A DNA stretch of 64,000 nt from Thermoplasmata archaeon (GTDB lineage: Archaea > Thermoplasmatota > Thermoplasmata > Thermoplasmatales > Thermoplasmataceae), in assembly GCA_021820405.1 (NCBI GenBank), contig JAKADQ010000002.1:1-64000 (forward strand), in the 5' to 3' direction. Positions within the stretch are counted from its first letter, which is position 1; every line of letters begins with the position of its first letter. Below the pieces are notes generated by a model. The model was not told where the DNA came from. It saw only the letters and a program-made list of their open reading frames with translations, and made no database searches. The translations under genes and the position numbers were made by a program. Below are positions 19,648-35,174 of this stretch, piece after piece.

Positions 19648-21054
19648 ATGGCAGAAAAAGATCCCGGAAATAATATTCTTGAGAGGCTCGACAATCAGGG
19701 TTCTACTCGTTTTTATTATATGCTGACAATCCTGTCTACCATTGGAGGGTTCCTGTTTGGATATGATACTGCAAATATAGGAATTGTAAAGCAATTCCTT
19801 CCAGTATCTTATGTTTCAACAGATCCATTTATTACGGGTTACCTGTTTTCAGGTGTATCCTTGGGTGCTGCAGGTGGTGCCATTCTCGCAGCATTGCTAA
19901 TTGACAGATATGGCAGAAAGTATTTGCTCATATTTGATGCATTCCTTTACAGCTTTGGAGCACTTCTTTCTGCCTTCACGGTGAATCTTCCAATGCTTCT
20001 GGTATCAAGAACAATAATTGGAATTGCTGTTGGCGCTGACTCTGCAATTGCAACATCCTACATTTCAGAATGGGCTCCAAAAAAGAGAAGGGGCAGTCTG
20101 AGCATTTTGCAGCAGTGGATGATAACTGTTGGAATTCTGGGATCTTATCTTATAGGACTTGCAGTGCTGTACTCCATTCCGGGGCAGGCATTCAACTATG
20201 ACTGGAGAATACTCCTTGGAATTGCTGCCATCCCATCTCTTATAGGCCTTGCATTGAGGTTTGTGATGCCTGAATCACCAAGGTGGCTTATATCAAAGGG
20301 CAGATACGGGGATGCAGTAAAATCCTTTAAAAAACTGGGTCTTGATACAGACGAGGACGAATTGAAAAAGGAGTACCCCAAGGAATCGCTCCTGAAGAGA
20401 AAAATGACCCCTGGAGTAAAGAGAGCATTCATCATAGTCGGCCTTTTCATGATGTTCCAGCAGATAACAGGAATTAACATACCATTTTACTATGGTCCTG
20501 AGATCATTGGAAACCTCCATCTTATAAGTACTCCTGGAAGTGCAGTAGGATCAGAGATATTTAATGTGGAAGCATCCACGATATTCGCAATCGTCAACGT
20601 GGCTGCCACCTATATTGGATTTAAATTAATTGATACAGCAGGAAGAAGAACCCTTGCAGTTATGGGATATTCTGGAATGGCCATATTTGGTTTTGCCGGC
20701 GCCATTCTCAGATATGCAAATCAGGATATTGGAATGCTTGTGGCCCTCAGTCTGTTTATAGTATTCTTTGCCTTTGGTGTTGGAGGCACAGGATGGATTA
20801 TACAGGGTGAATACTTTCCAACAGAGTACAGGGGAACCCTTGCCTCTCTTATTGCGTTCGTGGACTGGATATCCAACTTCGCCATAGTTGAGGTATTTCC
20901 CTATATGGACAAAACCATACATATTGCAGGCTCCCTGCTTGTATTTGGTTCCATATCTGTTATTGCCGCCTTAATCTTTTATGTCATAATGCCTGTAACA
21001 AAGGGAAAATCTGTGGAAGAAATTACCAAAATGTTTGACGATATGGCAAAATAA
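19648..21054 (+). CDS. MFS sugar transporter
   Basis: GGFLFGYDTANIGIVKQFL; DRYGRKYLLI; VMPESPRWLISKGR; GGTGWIIQGEYFPTEYRG. Confidence 0.92.
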   Translation: MAEKDPGNNILERLDNQGSTRFYYMLTILSTIGGFLFGYDTANIGIVKQFLPVSYVSTDPFITGYLFSGVSLGAAGGAILAALLIDRYGRKYLLIFDAFLYSFGALLSAFTVNLPMLLVSRTIIGIAVGADSAIATSYISEWAPKKRRGSLSILQQWMITVGILGSYLIGLAVLYSIPGQAFNYDWRILLGIAAIPSLIGLALRFVMPESPRWLISKGRYGDAVKSFKKLGLDTDEDELKKEYPKESLLKRKMTPGVKRAFIIVGLFMMFQQITGINIPFYYGPEIIGNLHLISTPGSAVGSEIFNVEASTIFAIVNVAATYIGFKLIDTAGRRTLAVMGYSGMAIFGFAGAILRYANQDIGMLVALSLFIVFFAFGVGGTGWIIQGEYFPTEYRGTLASLIAFVDWISNFAIVEVFPYMDKTIHIAGSLLVFGSISVIAALIFYVIMPVTKGKSVEEITKMFDDMAK

Positions 21055-21078
21055 AATAGTAAAAATTTTCTAAAATTT

Positions 21079-22095
21079 TTATCTCATGAAAAGGTCTGAA
21101 TCTATGGCTTTTTTAAGATCCTTAAGATTCTGAGGTGAAAAAACACCATACTCCGTGATGAATCCTGTTACATATTTCGCAGGTGTAACATCAAAGGCAG
21201 GATTCCTTGCACCACTTTTTTCAGGCCCTATCTTCCCTCCATTTATCACAAGGACTTCTTCCTGATCCCTCTCTTCAATGGGTATTTCATCACCTGATTT
21301 GAGGCTGAAATCAAAAGTTGTTCCTGGAGCTGCAACATAAAAGGGAACGTTGTTTTCCTTTGCAAGAACTGCCTTTTCATATGTACCAATCTTATTGGCA
21401 AAATCACCGTTTGCAGCTATTCTGTCCGCACCAACAATGGCCATGTTTACATCGCCCTTTTTCATGAAGTACCCTGCTGCATTATCTGCAATTATGGCAT
21501 GATCAATGCCTTCCTGGCCAAGTTCCCATGCTGTAAGTTTGGCACCCTGAAGTCTCGGTCTTGTCTCATCAACGAACACGAATATATTTTTTCCGGATTC
21601 CTTTGCAACTCTCATGGGCGCAAGTGCAGTACCCCAATCAACTACTGCAAGAGCTCCAGCATTGCAGTGTGTGAGTATTTTGGAATTATTCTTTATGAAT
21701 TCGTTTCCATATTCCCCTATTTTTTTGCACCTGCCGCTTACCTCCATGGAATATCTCTCTGCTGCACTCAGTTCAAAGTTGTTCTTCTTCATGTAATCTA
21801 TTGCCTTAAACAGATCATAGGCTGTAGGTCTTGTGGCGCCTATCTTTTCTACCGCCTTATCCATATCTTCCCCATTTTTCTTTGCCATTGCCAGTCCATA
21901 TGCCGCGGTCACACCGATGGCGGGAGCGCCCCTGACAACCATATTCTTTATGGCATAGGCAATATCATCTGAATTTTTAGCATCAAAAATCTCTATTTTT
22001 TCAGGCAGTTTTCTCTGTTCAATCATTCTCACAGAATTATTTTCAAACCAGACTGCCCTCAACTTTCTTTCATTTCCGTCTACAGTCATTTTCAT
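21079..22095 (-). CDS. mtnA: S-methyl-5-thioribose-1-phosphate isomerase / aIF2B-related sugar-phosphate isomerase
   Basis: VVRGAPAIGVTAAYGLA; LTHCNAGALAVVDWGTALAP; VDETRPRLQGAKLTAWEL; GADRIAANGDFANKIGTY. Confidence 0.9.
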   Translation of the reverse strand: MKMTVDGNERKLRAVWFENNSVRMIEQRKLPEKIEIFDAKNSDDIAYAIKNMVVRGAPAIGVTAAYGLAMAKKNGEDMDKAVEKIGATRPTAYDLFKAIDYMKKNNFELSAAERYSMEVSGRCKKIGEYGNEFIKNNSKILTHCNAGALAVVDWGTALAPMRVAKESGKNIFVFVDETRPRLQGAKLTAWELGQEGIDHAIIADNAAGYFMKKGDVNMAIVGADRIAANGDFANKIGTYEKAVLAKENNVPFYVAAPGTTFDFSLKSGDEIPIEERDQEEVLVINGGKIGPEKSGARNPAFDVTPAKYVTGFITEYGVFSPQNLKDLKKAIDSDLFMR

Positions 22096-22304
22096 TTATA
22101 TCAATCTCAAATTTCATCTACGTATTAAACCATGTCCCAAATCCTGATAATATCCTCAAGGGTAATGCTGAATTGCAAAATCCCCTATTGTGTATATTTA
22201 TGGAACATTTTTCCTCTGGAGTTTACAGGAATTATAAGAAAAATCCAACTTTAAAAAGAATGTTTATATTTCAAAAAGATATTCACTATGCCGGCAAAAA
22301 ATAG

Positions 22305-22378
22305 GGGCCCATAGCTCAGCTAGGTAGAGCATCTGGCTTTTAACCAGAGGGTCAGGGGTTCGAATCCCCTTGGGCCCG
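22305..22378 (+). tRNA. tRNA-Lys (anticodon TTT)
   Basis: Cloverleaf: GGGCCCA/TGGGCCC acceptor, TCTGG-CTTTTAA-CCAGA anticodon arm, AGGGG-TTCGAAT-CCCCT T-arm. Confidence 0.96.
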
Positions 22379-22393
22379 TAAGGGTGATAAAAA

Positions 22394-22669
22394 ATGAGTA
22401 AATTCAACGTGTTGCACCACGAACTTGTACCAGAGCATGATCTAATCGAGGAAAAGGATGAAGGGACCGTACTTAAAAAATTAAATACAGAGAAAGATTT
22501 TTTACCAAAAATAAGCATTAAGGATCCAGCGATTGAAGCTTTATCAGAAATTTATGGAGAGATCAGGCCTGGAAGGATTATTAAGATTACGAGAAAGGTT
22601 TCGAGAGACGATAAAACAGTGGGTATTACTGAGTATTATCGAGTTGTCAGCAACGAGGTTATGAGATGA
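22394..22669 (+). CDS. rpoH: DNA-directed RNA polymerase subunit H (Rpo5)
   Basis: FNVLHHELVPEHDLIEEKDEGTVLKKL...RPGRIIKITRKVSRDDKTVGITEYYRVV. Confidence 0.96.
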   Translation: MSKFNVLHHELVPEHDLIEEKDEGTVLKKLNTEKDFLPKISIKDPAIEALSEIYGEIRPGRIIKITRKVSRDDKTVGITEYYRVVSNEVMR

Positions 22670-25600
22670 AGGAAATAATTGAATCCTATTTTAAAAATGA
22701 GAGTATTGTTGGTGATCAGATTGAGTCCATGAACACATTTATTGCTTCTCCGGATAATCCGGACAGCATAATGCAGAGAATCGTGGATGAAACAAAAATT
22801 TCAGATGATGATGAACCGGGAGTAATTGTTCTTGATCCAAGCAAAACAGGAGGAAGGGATATAAGGATCTATTTTGGAAGGCCCAAAGAGAATGGAAAAT
22901 ATTATGGCCAGTCCACAGTGTGGATAGATACGCCTGAGATCAAGGAGGCATCGGGGGCAACAAATCAGATAACTCCACAGGAAGCAAGAATAAGAGACCT
23001 GAATTATACTGCGCCAATCAATCTGAGGCTAAAGGTAGTGGAGGATGGAGTTGAAGCAACACCTGAAACAATCAAGATAGGTGAAATGCCCGTCATGGTC
23101 AGGACAAAGGTCTGCACCCTTTACGGCTCCAATCTTGACAGGTATATTGAGAAGAATAATGGGCCAATAAACGGCTCAAGAACCGCAAAGCTCCAGTATG
23201 TGGGCGAAGATCCCAACGATTCTGGTGGATATTTCATTATCAGCGGAAGTGAAAGGGTTATTGTTTCACTGGAAGATCTTGCACCAAATAAGATTCTTGT
23301 GGAATACGAAGAAAAATATGAAACCAGGACAGAAGTAGCCAAAGTATTCTCCCAGGCTGGGGGATACAGAGCAATGACCTCTCTTGAAAAGTCAAGAGAT
23401 GGGGACATTAATGTGAATATACCTACGATTTCCGGAGCAATTCCCATCGTAATCTTGATGAAGGCACTTGGAATGGAAAGGGACAGTGACATTCATGATG
23501 CCATATACTCAACGAAGGAAATGGATCCAATCATATACTACAACATAGAAGCATCCAGGGATGCAAAATATCTTGCACCTAACGGCGTTGTGAATCAGGA
23601 GGATGCAATTAATTACCTCGAAAAGAGGTTTGCAGCGGGCCAGGCAAAAGATTTTAGAGAAAAGAAGATTTCTCAGATAGTTGACAAACTTCTGCTCCCC
23701 CATCTTGGGGATTCCAAGGAGGACAGAATTAAGAAAGCACTCTACCTTGGAAGAATGGCAAGAGCCCTTCTGGAACTGAATCTTGGAAAGAGGAAGGTCG
23801 ATGATAAGGATCACCTTGCAAATAAAAGGGTGAAGCTTGCAGGAGATTTAATGGATGAACTTTTCAGGAACGCCTTCCAGTCGGTAATGAAGGATCTGAA
23901 ATACCAGCTGGAAAAAACCTATAACAGGAAGAAGGGTCTGAGAATTAAGCCCGCTGTCAGGCAGGATCTTCTCACACAGAAAATTATCCATGCCATGTCC
24001 ACTGGAAACTGGATTGGAGGAAGAACCGGCGTTTCCCAGCTTCTTGACAGGGTTTCCAATGTAAGTACAATTTCCCATTTAAGAAGAATAATATCTCCGC
24101 TTACAAGATCTCAGCCCCATTTTGAGGCCAGAGATCTCCATCCAACCCAGTGGGGAAGGATATGCCCAAATGAAACACCTGAAGGACAGAACTGTGGACT
24201 GGTTAAGAATGAAGCCCTCATGATAAATGTATCAAAGGGAATTGATACCATAGACGTTCTGGAATTCCTCAATGACAGGGGAATGAGAGAACCTTCAAAG
24301 GAGGAAGGGGATCTTGGAAGAGTTTATCTGAATGGAGATTTCGTTGGTTATCATCCTGATCCTGAAGGCCTTACCACAGAAGTGAGAAAGGCCAGGAGAA
24401 AGGGAGATCTTTCTGACGAAGTGAACATAAGGTTTGATTCAGTTAACAATGAGGTTATAATAAACTGTGACAGGGGAAGGATAAGAAGGCCCCTCCTTGT
24501 GGTGGAAAACGGAAAGGCAACAATTACCAGGGATATACTGGAAAGGCTGAGGCTTGGAGAGATTCAGGTAAAGGACCTCACAAAGATGGGGGTCCTTGAA
24601 TGGATAGACGCTGAAGAGGAAGAGGATCTTTACATTGCTCTCTATGCTTATGATTACCCAGAAAGATGCCCCTCATGCGGCACCTTACTTTACAGGTCAA
24701 TTGTTGACTGGGTAAACGAGGGTGAAGATGATATAAGGCTTATCTGCCAGAGATGCGGGAGCACATTCCCTGGAACCAGCATGATCAAGGGGGATCATAC
24801 CCATCTTGAAATCGATCCTTCCATGATTCTTGGTGTTACAGCTTCAATGATCCCCTATCCTGAACATAACTCTTCTCCAAGAATTACCATGGCTTCAGCC
24901 ATGACAAAGCAGTCCATTGGACTGTCTGCAACAAACTTCAGGATAAGGACAGATACCAGAGGCCATTTTATGCACTATCCCCAGGTGCCTCTTGTCAAAA
25001 CCCAGGTTATGGATTATGTCAAATATGAGAAGAGGCCAGCAGGGCAGAACTTTGTTGTTGCAATCGTATCATACCAGGGTTATAATATCCAGGATGCCAT
25101 AGTTTTCAACAAGGGTGCGGTGGAGAGAGGCCTTGGAAGAAGTAACTTCTTCAGAACATACAAGGCAGAAGAGAGAAGATACCCGGGCGGTGACGAGGAT
25201 AGGTTTGGAATTCCGCCCCATGATGTAATGGGAGCAAGAATGGAAAACTTTTACAGGGAACTTGACCAGGACGGAATAATCAGCCCAGAGGCTTATGTCC
25301 AGGGTTCTGACGTGCTCGTAGGAAAGACCTCACCTCCAAGATTTTCCGGAGAGGATAGTGACAGGCTTGGTCCACAGAGAAGAAGGGAATCCTCTGTTAC
25401 TATGAGGCCAAATGAAAGCGGATATGTTGATAATGTCATTCTAACAGTTTCGGAAAGCAACAGTAAGATTGTCAAAATAAGAGTGAGAAGCGACAGAAGG
25501 CCTGAACTGGGAGACAAATTTGCATCCAGGCATGGTCAGAAAGGTGTAATCGGAGCAATCATCCCACAGGAAGATATGCCCTTCACTGAATCAGGAACAA

Positions 25601-26249
25601 TCCCTGATATTTTGATCAACCCGCACGCAATTCCTTCAAGAATGACCATAGGGCATATCCTTGAAATGATTGGTGGTAAGGTCGCATCCATGAGGGGCAA
25701 CCAGGTTGACGGAACAATCTTTAAGGGGGAGCCAGAGGATTCATTAAGAGAAGAACTGCTCAAATACGGTTTCAGGTATGACTGTACTGAGACAATGTAT
25801 GACGGCATTACAGGAAAGAAACTGGAAGCAGAGATATTCACCGGAGTCATATATTACCAGAAACTGCATCACATGGTGGCAGGCAAATTCCATGCAAGAT
25901 CTCGTGGGCCTGTTCAGATACTGACAAGACAGCCTACTGAAGGAAGATCAAGGCAGGGAGGTTTGAGGTTTGGAGAAATGGAAAGAGATACCCTTATAGC
26001 CCATGGTGCTGCTATGGTTATTAAGGACAGACTCCTTGACCAGAGTGATGGAACCATACTGTATGTATGCGGAAACCAGTCATGTGGCCATATTGCAATT
26101 ATGGATAGAAGAAAGGGGACACTCAGATGCCCTGTGTGTGGAAACACAGGAAATATTCATCCAATTGAGACAAGCTATGCTTTTAAGCTCATGAGGGACG
26201 AACTGATGTCAATGGGTGTGATGATGAGACTTATACTTGGTGATCTTAA

Positions 26250-26253
<4 letters not shown>
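22666..26253 (+). CDS. rpoB: DNA-directed RNA polymerase subunit B (Rpo2, unsplit)
   Basis: 1195 aa; YFIISGSERVIVSLE; LHPTQWGRICPNETPEGQNCGLVKN; GDKFASRHGQKGVIG; C-terminal zinc ribbon. Confidence 0.98.
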
Positions 26254-31366
<5,113 letters not shown>

Positions 31367-31368
31367 TA

Positions 31369-31806
31369 TTGAGTTCCAAGGGAGTAACTATTGATAATAG
31401 AATCATGGAAATGAGAGCACTGTTTGACAGGGTAGCCAGAGTCGAAGTGAGAGAATGCATTGAAAACGAAGACATGGTCCTCTTCATAGTTCCTGAGAAG
31501 AAGATGGCAGAGATGTTCAAGAGAAACCAGAATGTTGTTGCCAATCTCAAGGAAAAGATCAACAAGCACATTCTCATCGCAGAGTATTCAAGGGATACCA
31601 TTTCCTTCGTAAGGAATCTTTATTTCAGGTATGGGGTAAAGGAAATAGATGTCAAATGGGATCAGGGACAGATAGACATTCAGGTTGCAGTGGACCCCAA
31701 TGAGGTAGGAAAGGCCATAGGAAAGGAAGGCAGAAATGTGAAACTCATGAAGGATGCAATTTCCAGATTCACAGAAATAAGGTCTCTGTCCATAAAACAG
31801 CCATAG
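31369..31806 (+). CDS. nusA: NusA-like KH-domain transcription factor
   Basis: VDPNEVGKAIGKEGRNVKLMKDAI KH signature; directly downstream of rpoA2. Confidence 0.92.
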   Translation: MSSKGVTIDNRIMEMRALFDRVARVEVRECIENEDMVLFIVPEKKMAEMFKRNQNVVANLKEKINKHILIAEYSRDTISFVRNLYFRYGVKEIDVKWDQGQIDIQVAVDPNEVGKAIGKEGRNVKLMKDAISRFTEIRSLSIKQP

Positions 31807-31855
31807 GGAGTTTTTTAAGGGAAACCCATATATCCCCATTCCCAATATATGATAA

Positions 31856-32206
31856 GTGAGTATTATGGACGATAATAAATTTCATGCTAATACTGAGGAT
31901 TCTGAAGATCAGATCACAAGGGTGATTATGCCCAATAAACGAAAGGGGGAGATGTTCGGAATTGTGGAAAAATTGTCAGGTGGTTCCCATTTAACTGTTA
32001 TGTGTGAAGATGGATTTACCAGAGCATCCCGTATACCTGGTAAGATGAAGAAGAGAATGTGGATAAGAGAAAAGGATCTTGTTATCGTAAAGCCGTGGCA
32101 GTTTCAAAATGAGAAGGCAGATATTGTTTACAGGTATACCCAGACTCAGGCCAATTATTTGAGCAGGAACTCAGCCCTTCCTGAAATTATAAATATATTT
32201 AAGTGA
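31856..32206 (+). CDS. eif1A: Translation initiation factor aIF1A
   Basis: RVIMPNKRKGEMFGIVEKLSGGSHLTVMCEDGFTRASRIPGKMKKRMWIREKDLVIV. Confidence 0.95.
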   Translation: MSIMDDNKFHANTEDSEDQITRVIMPNKRKGEMFGIVEKLSGGSHLTVMCEDGFTRASRIPGKMKKRMWIREKDLVIVKPWQFQNEKADIVYRYTQTQANYLSRNSALPEIINIFK

Positions 32207-32207
32207 A

Positions 32208-32972
32208 ATGGAAGACACATCAGCCTTAAGGAAACTTCTGGACAGGGACGAATTCAAGTTTAGCCAGAATCTCGACAGAAAGACCGAAGGTCTTGTATTT
32301 GATAAAAGGACTATAGATGCAATATTTCAGGTTTTTAAGGAATTCCGCATAAGATCGCTGGATTTTCCCATATCATCTGGCAAGGAGGCTCTCGTTTTCA
32401 AAATAATCTCGGAAAAGGGCCCAATGGTTATGAAAATATTCAAAATGTCTACCTTAAAGTTCCAGAATATACAGAAATATATTGATGGCGATCCAAGGTT
32501 TAAAAATTACCACAAAACCAGAGGAAACATTGTTTATTTATGGGCAAGAAAGGAGTTCTCCAATCTGCAGCTTTGCCGTGACACGGGGATAAAGGTTCCC
32601 GAGCCCATAGGCTTTAAGGAAAATATTCTTCTCATGGGCTATGTGGGAACCAAAAAATCCCCTGCACCAAAACTGAAGGATGTATCTGAAGATAAGAGGG
32701 AAAAATATACCATACATGCAATGATCCAGTACAGGGAAATGGTGGAGAAGGCAGGCATTGTCCACGCAGATTTCAGCGAATATAATATACTGTGTCACAT
32801 GGGGAAAAGCTATATCATAGACGTCGGGCAGGCGGTTTCTGTCAAGCATCCCATGGCTGAAGAATTCATGAAAAGAGATTTGGAAAATATGAAAAACTAC
32901 TGCGCCAGAAATAATATGGAGTTTCAGAAGGACTGGATACCTGAAATAAGGGAGGATGACCAGGATGAGTGA
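32208..32972 (+). CDS. rio1: RIO1-type serine/threonine protein kinase
   Basis: FPISSGKEALVFKI; VHADFSEYNILCHMGKSYIIDVGQAVSVKHP. Confidence 0.95.
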   Translation: MEDTSALRKLLDRDEFKFSQNLDRKTEGLVFDKRTIDAIFQVFKEFRIRSLDFPISSGKEALVFKIISEKGPMVMKIFKMSTLKFQNIQKYIDGDPRFKNYHKTRGNIVYLWARKEFSNLQLCRDTGIKVPEPIGFKENILLMGYVGTKKSPAPKLKDVSEDKREKYTIHAMIQYREMVEKAGIVHADFSEYNILCHMGKSYIIDVGQAVSVKHPMAEEFMKRDLENMKNYCARNNMEFQKDWIPEIREDDQDE

Positions 32973-33522
32973 AGAGTACAGCATAACCGTAAGAATACCG
33001 AAGGAGCGTATTGGCGTCCTTATAGGAAAGGATGGCATGGTCAAAAAGATGATCGAGGAAGCCGGTGAATGTATTATGGAAATAGATTCACAGGAGGGGG
33101 ACGTTCTCATAATACAGAAGGGAGATCCTCTAAAGGTAAATGTAACGGGTGAAGTGGTCAGGGCAATTGGCAGGGGGTTTAACCCTGACAGGGCATACAA
33201 TCTGTTCAACGATGGTTTCCAGCTTGTTGTTTTGCCCCTGAGGGACGTTGCCAAAAAGGGTTCAAACAGAATCAACGAAATTAAGGGAAGAATAATAGGA
33301 AGGGAAGGCAAGACAAGGCAGATAATTGAAGATATAACGGATACAATGATATCAGTTTACGGTGACACTGTTTCTCTCATTGGGGATTACATATCGATGA
33401 AATATGCATTGCAGGCTGTGGAGATGCTAATAGAGGGGAGAAAGCAGAGAACTGTGTATTCTTTTCTTGAATCCAGGGTTAAGGACCTTAAGATGGAAAG
33501 GCTCAACGAATCCTTCAGATGA
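32956..33522 (+). CDS. KH-domain RNA-processing protein (Dim2/Pno1-like)
   Basis: IPKERIGVLIGKDGMVKKMIEE; GRIIGREGKTRQIIEDITDTMISVYGDTVSLIG. Confidence 0.9.
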   Translation: MTRMSEEYSITVRIPKERIGVLIGKDGMVKKMIEEAGECIMEIDSQEGDVLIIQKGDPLKVNVTGEVVRAIGRGFNPDRAYNLFNDGFQLVVLPLRDVAKKGSNRINEIKGRIIGREGKTRQIIEDITDTMISVYGDTVSLIGDYISMKYALQAVEMLIEGRKQRTVYSFLESRVKDLKMERLNESFR

Positions 33523-33586
33523 TTGGTCTGGCGGTGCAATGCATCGCATAATAAGTGTTATATTGTTTTATTCCATATCCTGTTGA

Positions 33587-33661
33587 AGCGGGGTGGGGTA
33601 GCTAGGAAATCCCGACGGGCTCATAACCCGTAGATCGATGGTTCAAATCCATTCCCCGCTA
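33587..33661 (+). tRNA. Initiator tRNA-Met (anticodon CAT)
   Basis: A1-U72 acceptor AGCGGGG/CCCCGCT, CGGG-CTCATAA-CCCG anticodon arm with GGG:CCC, GATGG-TTCAAAT-CCATT T-arm. Confidence 0.95.
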
Positions 33662-34344
33662 TTTTCCATAATTTTTGTAATAAGTTCATCAAAGTTTCCC
33701 TTTCCCACAAATGGTATATTCTGGAATCCGTTTTTCCTCAATTCCCTTTCAGTCTCAGTTCCAATGGGAAAGAATTTCATTTTATTATATTGGTTTCCTG
33801 TTATTCGTTTAAATATTCTGACTTCTTCAGGAGATGTGAAAACAAAACCAATAAAATCCGGGGTTTTGCTTTCCATTGATATATCATGGGATGAATCTAT
33901 TTCATCATAGGCATAGAGATAGATGTTTATGCCCTTAATGCCACACTCACTCAGTTTATCCGTCAGTACATCTGTATGAGTCATGTTCCTTGGAATGAGT
34001 ACTGATGACCCTTCCTCCAGTGAATTACATATGAGGCTGGCAAGCCCATTGGAATTATGAATTTCCGGCATATTCGACTCTATATTATTTTCATTTAGCA
34101 GATCCATAGTTTTATTTCCAATTGAGAAAACTTTTAGATTTTTCAGAGGATATTTTCCAAATCTTTTAAGGAAAAAATTTACGGATGTTGTGCTCATAAA
34201 GGCAATTCCAGATATACCATTCCAGTCAGGTTCTGGTATATCTTCAATTTCCCTTATTCTCGTGAGAGGTATATTCTTAATATCCATCCCATGGGGGCGA
34301 TTTTCAAATTTTTCTTCTGGCCTGAAGCTGATTATTCTGGTCAC
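33643..34344 (-). CDS. hemD: Uroporphyrinogen-III synthase
   Basis: Two-lobed HemD pattern (FMSTTSVNFFL, FVFTSPEEVRIFKR); adjacent to hemC and hemL. Confidence 0.78.
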   Translation of the reverse strand: MTRIISFRPEEKFENRPHGMDIKNIPLTRIREIEDIPEPDWNGISGIAFMSTTSVNFFLKRFGKYPLKNLKVFSIGNKTMDLLNENNIESNMPEIHNSNGLASLICNSLEEGSSVLIPRNMTHTDVLTDKLSECGIKGINIYLYAYDEIDSSHDISMESKTPDFIGFVFTSPEEVRIFKRITGNQYNKMKFFPIGTETERELRKNGFQNIPFVGKGNFDELITKIMENSGEWI

Positions 34345-35174
34345 AGCAATATCCTCTTTATTTCTCCAGCAATATTGACGGCATCCTGCCTGGTTTCAAT
34401 TTTCCTGTGCATTGTGATTTCATTTTCATTCACGGTAAGATCAACATAGAGCATTTTCTCCAGAGGATGATAAAATATTCCATTGGGAGTTGAACATCCG
34501 AAATCAAGTATATCTGACACTGCCCTTTCCATGTCAAACCTCAATCTGGAAACAGGGTCCTCTGTTTTTTTAATTTCTTCCACATATTTGCTATCCCTTC
34601 TGCATACCACAGCTATGAGACTCTGATTTGCAGCAGGAACGCTGATTCTATGGTCAATCTTTTCAAACTCTATTTCCGGATACATTCTAACAATACCGGC
34701 CTCTGAAAGGACAATTCCATCATATTCTCCCGATCTCAGTTTTTCAATCCTTGTGTCTATGTTTCCCCTTATGTTCTTAAATGTCCATCCTGGATGAATC
34801 CTTGAAAGCTGCTTCTCTCTCCTTGGGGATGATGTGCCGATTATGAGATTTTTTTCATTTTTTCCAGGGTTCAAAACAAGGGCATCGTGGAAATGTTCCC
34901 AGTCAAAAACTGAACAGACAGTGAGGTCTTCCTCAATCCCACCGGGCATGTCCTTTGCACTGTGAACTGCGCAGTCTATTTCACCATCGAGCACCTTCTC
35001 GTTCAATCTTTTCACAAACAGTCCTGTTCCCCCTATCTCCTTCAGGGATCTCTCCGAGTTTTCATCTCCATGGGATGGAATTCCCTTGATCTCAATTCCA
35101 TTTATCCTGCTCCTTTCTGCGAACATCCTTCCCTGCAGGAGGGCAAGCTTACTGGTTCTTGTCCCCACCAACAT
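34341..35174 (-). CDS. hemC: Porphobilinogen deaminase
   Basis: VGTRTSKLALLQ; DCAVHSAKDMPG; IGTSSPRREKQL; NIRGNIDTRIEKL. Confidence 0.93.
   Translation of the reverse strand: MLVGTRTSKLALLQGRMFAERSRINGIEIKGIPSHGDENSERSLKEIGGTGLFVKRLNEKVLDGEIDCAVHSAKDMPGGIEEDLTVCSVFDWEHFHDALVLNPGKNEKNLIIGTSSPRREKQLSRIHPGWTFKNIRGNIDTRIEKLRSGEYDGIVLSEAGIVRMYPEIEFEKIDHRISVPAANQSLIAVVCRRDSKYVEEIKKTEDPVSRLRFDMERAVSDILDFGCSTPNGIFYHPLEKMLYVDLTVNENEITMHRKIETRQDAVNIAGEIKRILL

Noticed and set aside
22264-22518. 84-aa minus ORF containing GPKGIRTPDPLVKSQMLYLAELWAP
   Set aside because: Translation of the antisense of tRNA-Lys, a well-known false protein pattern
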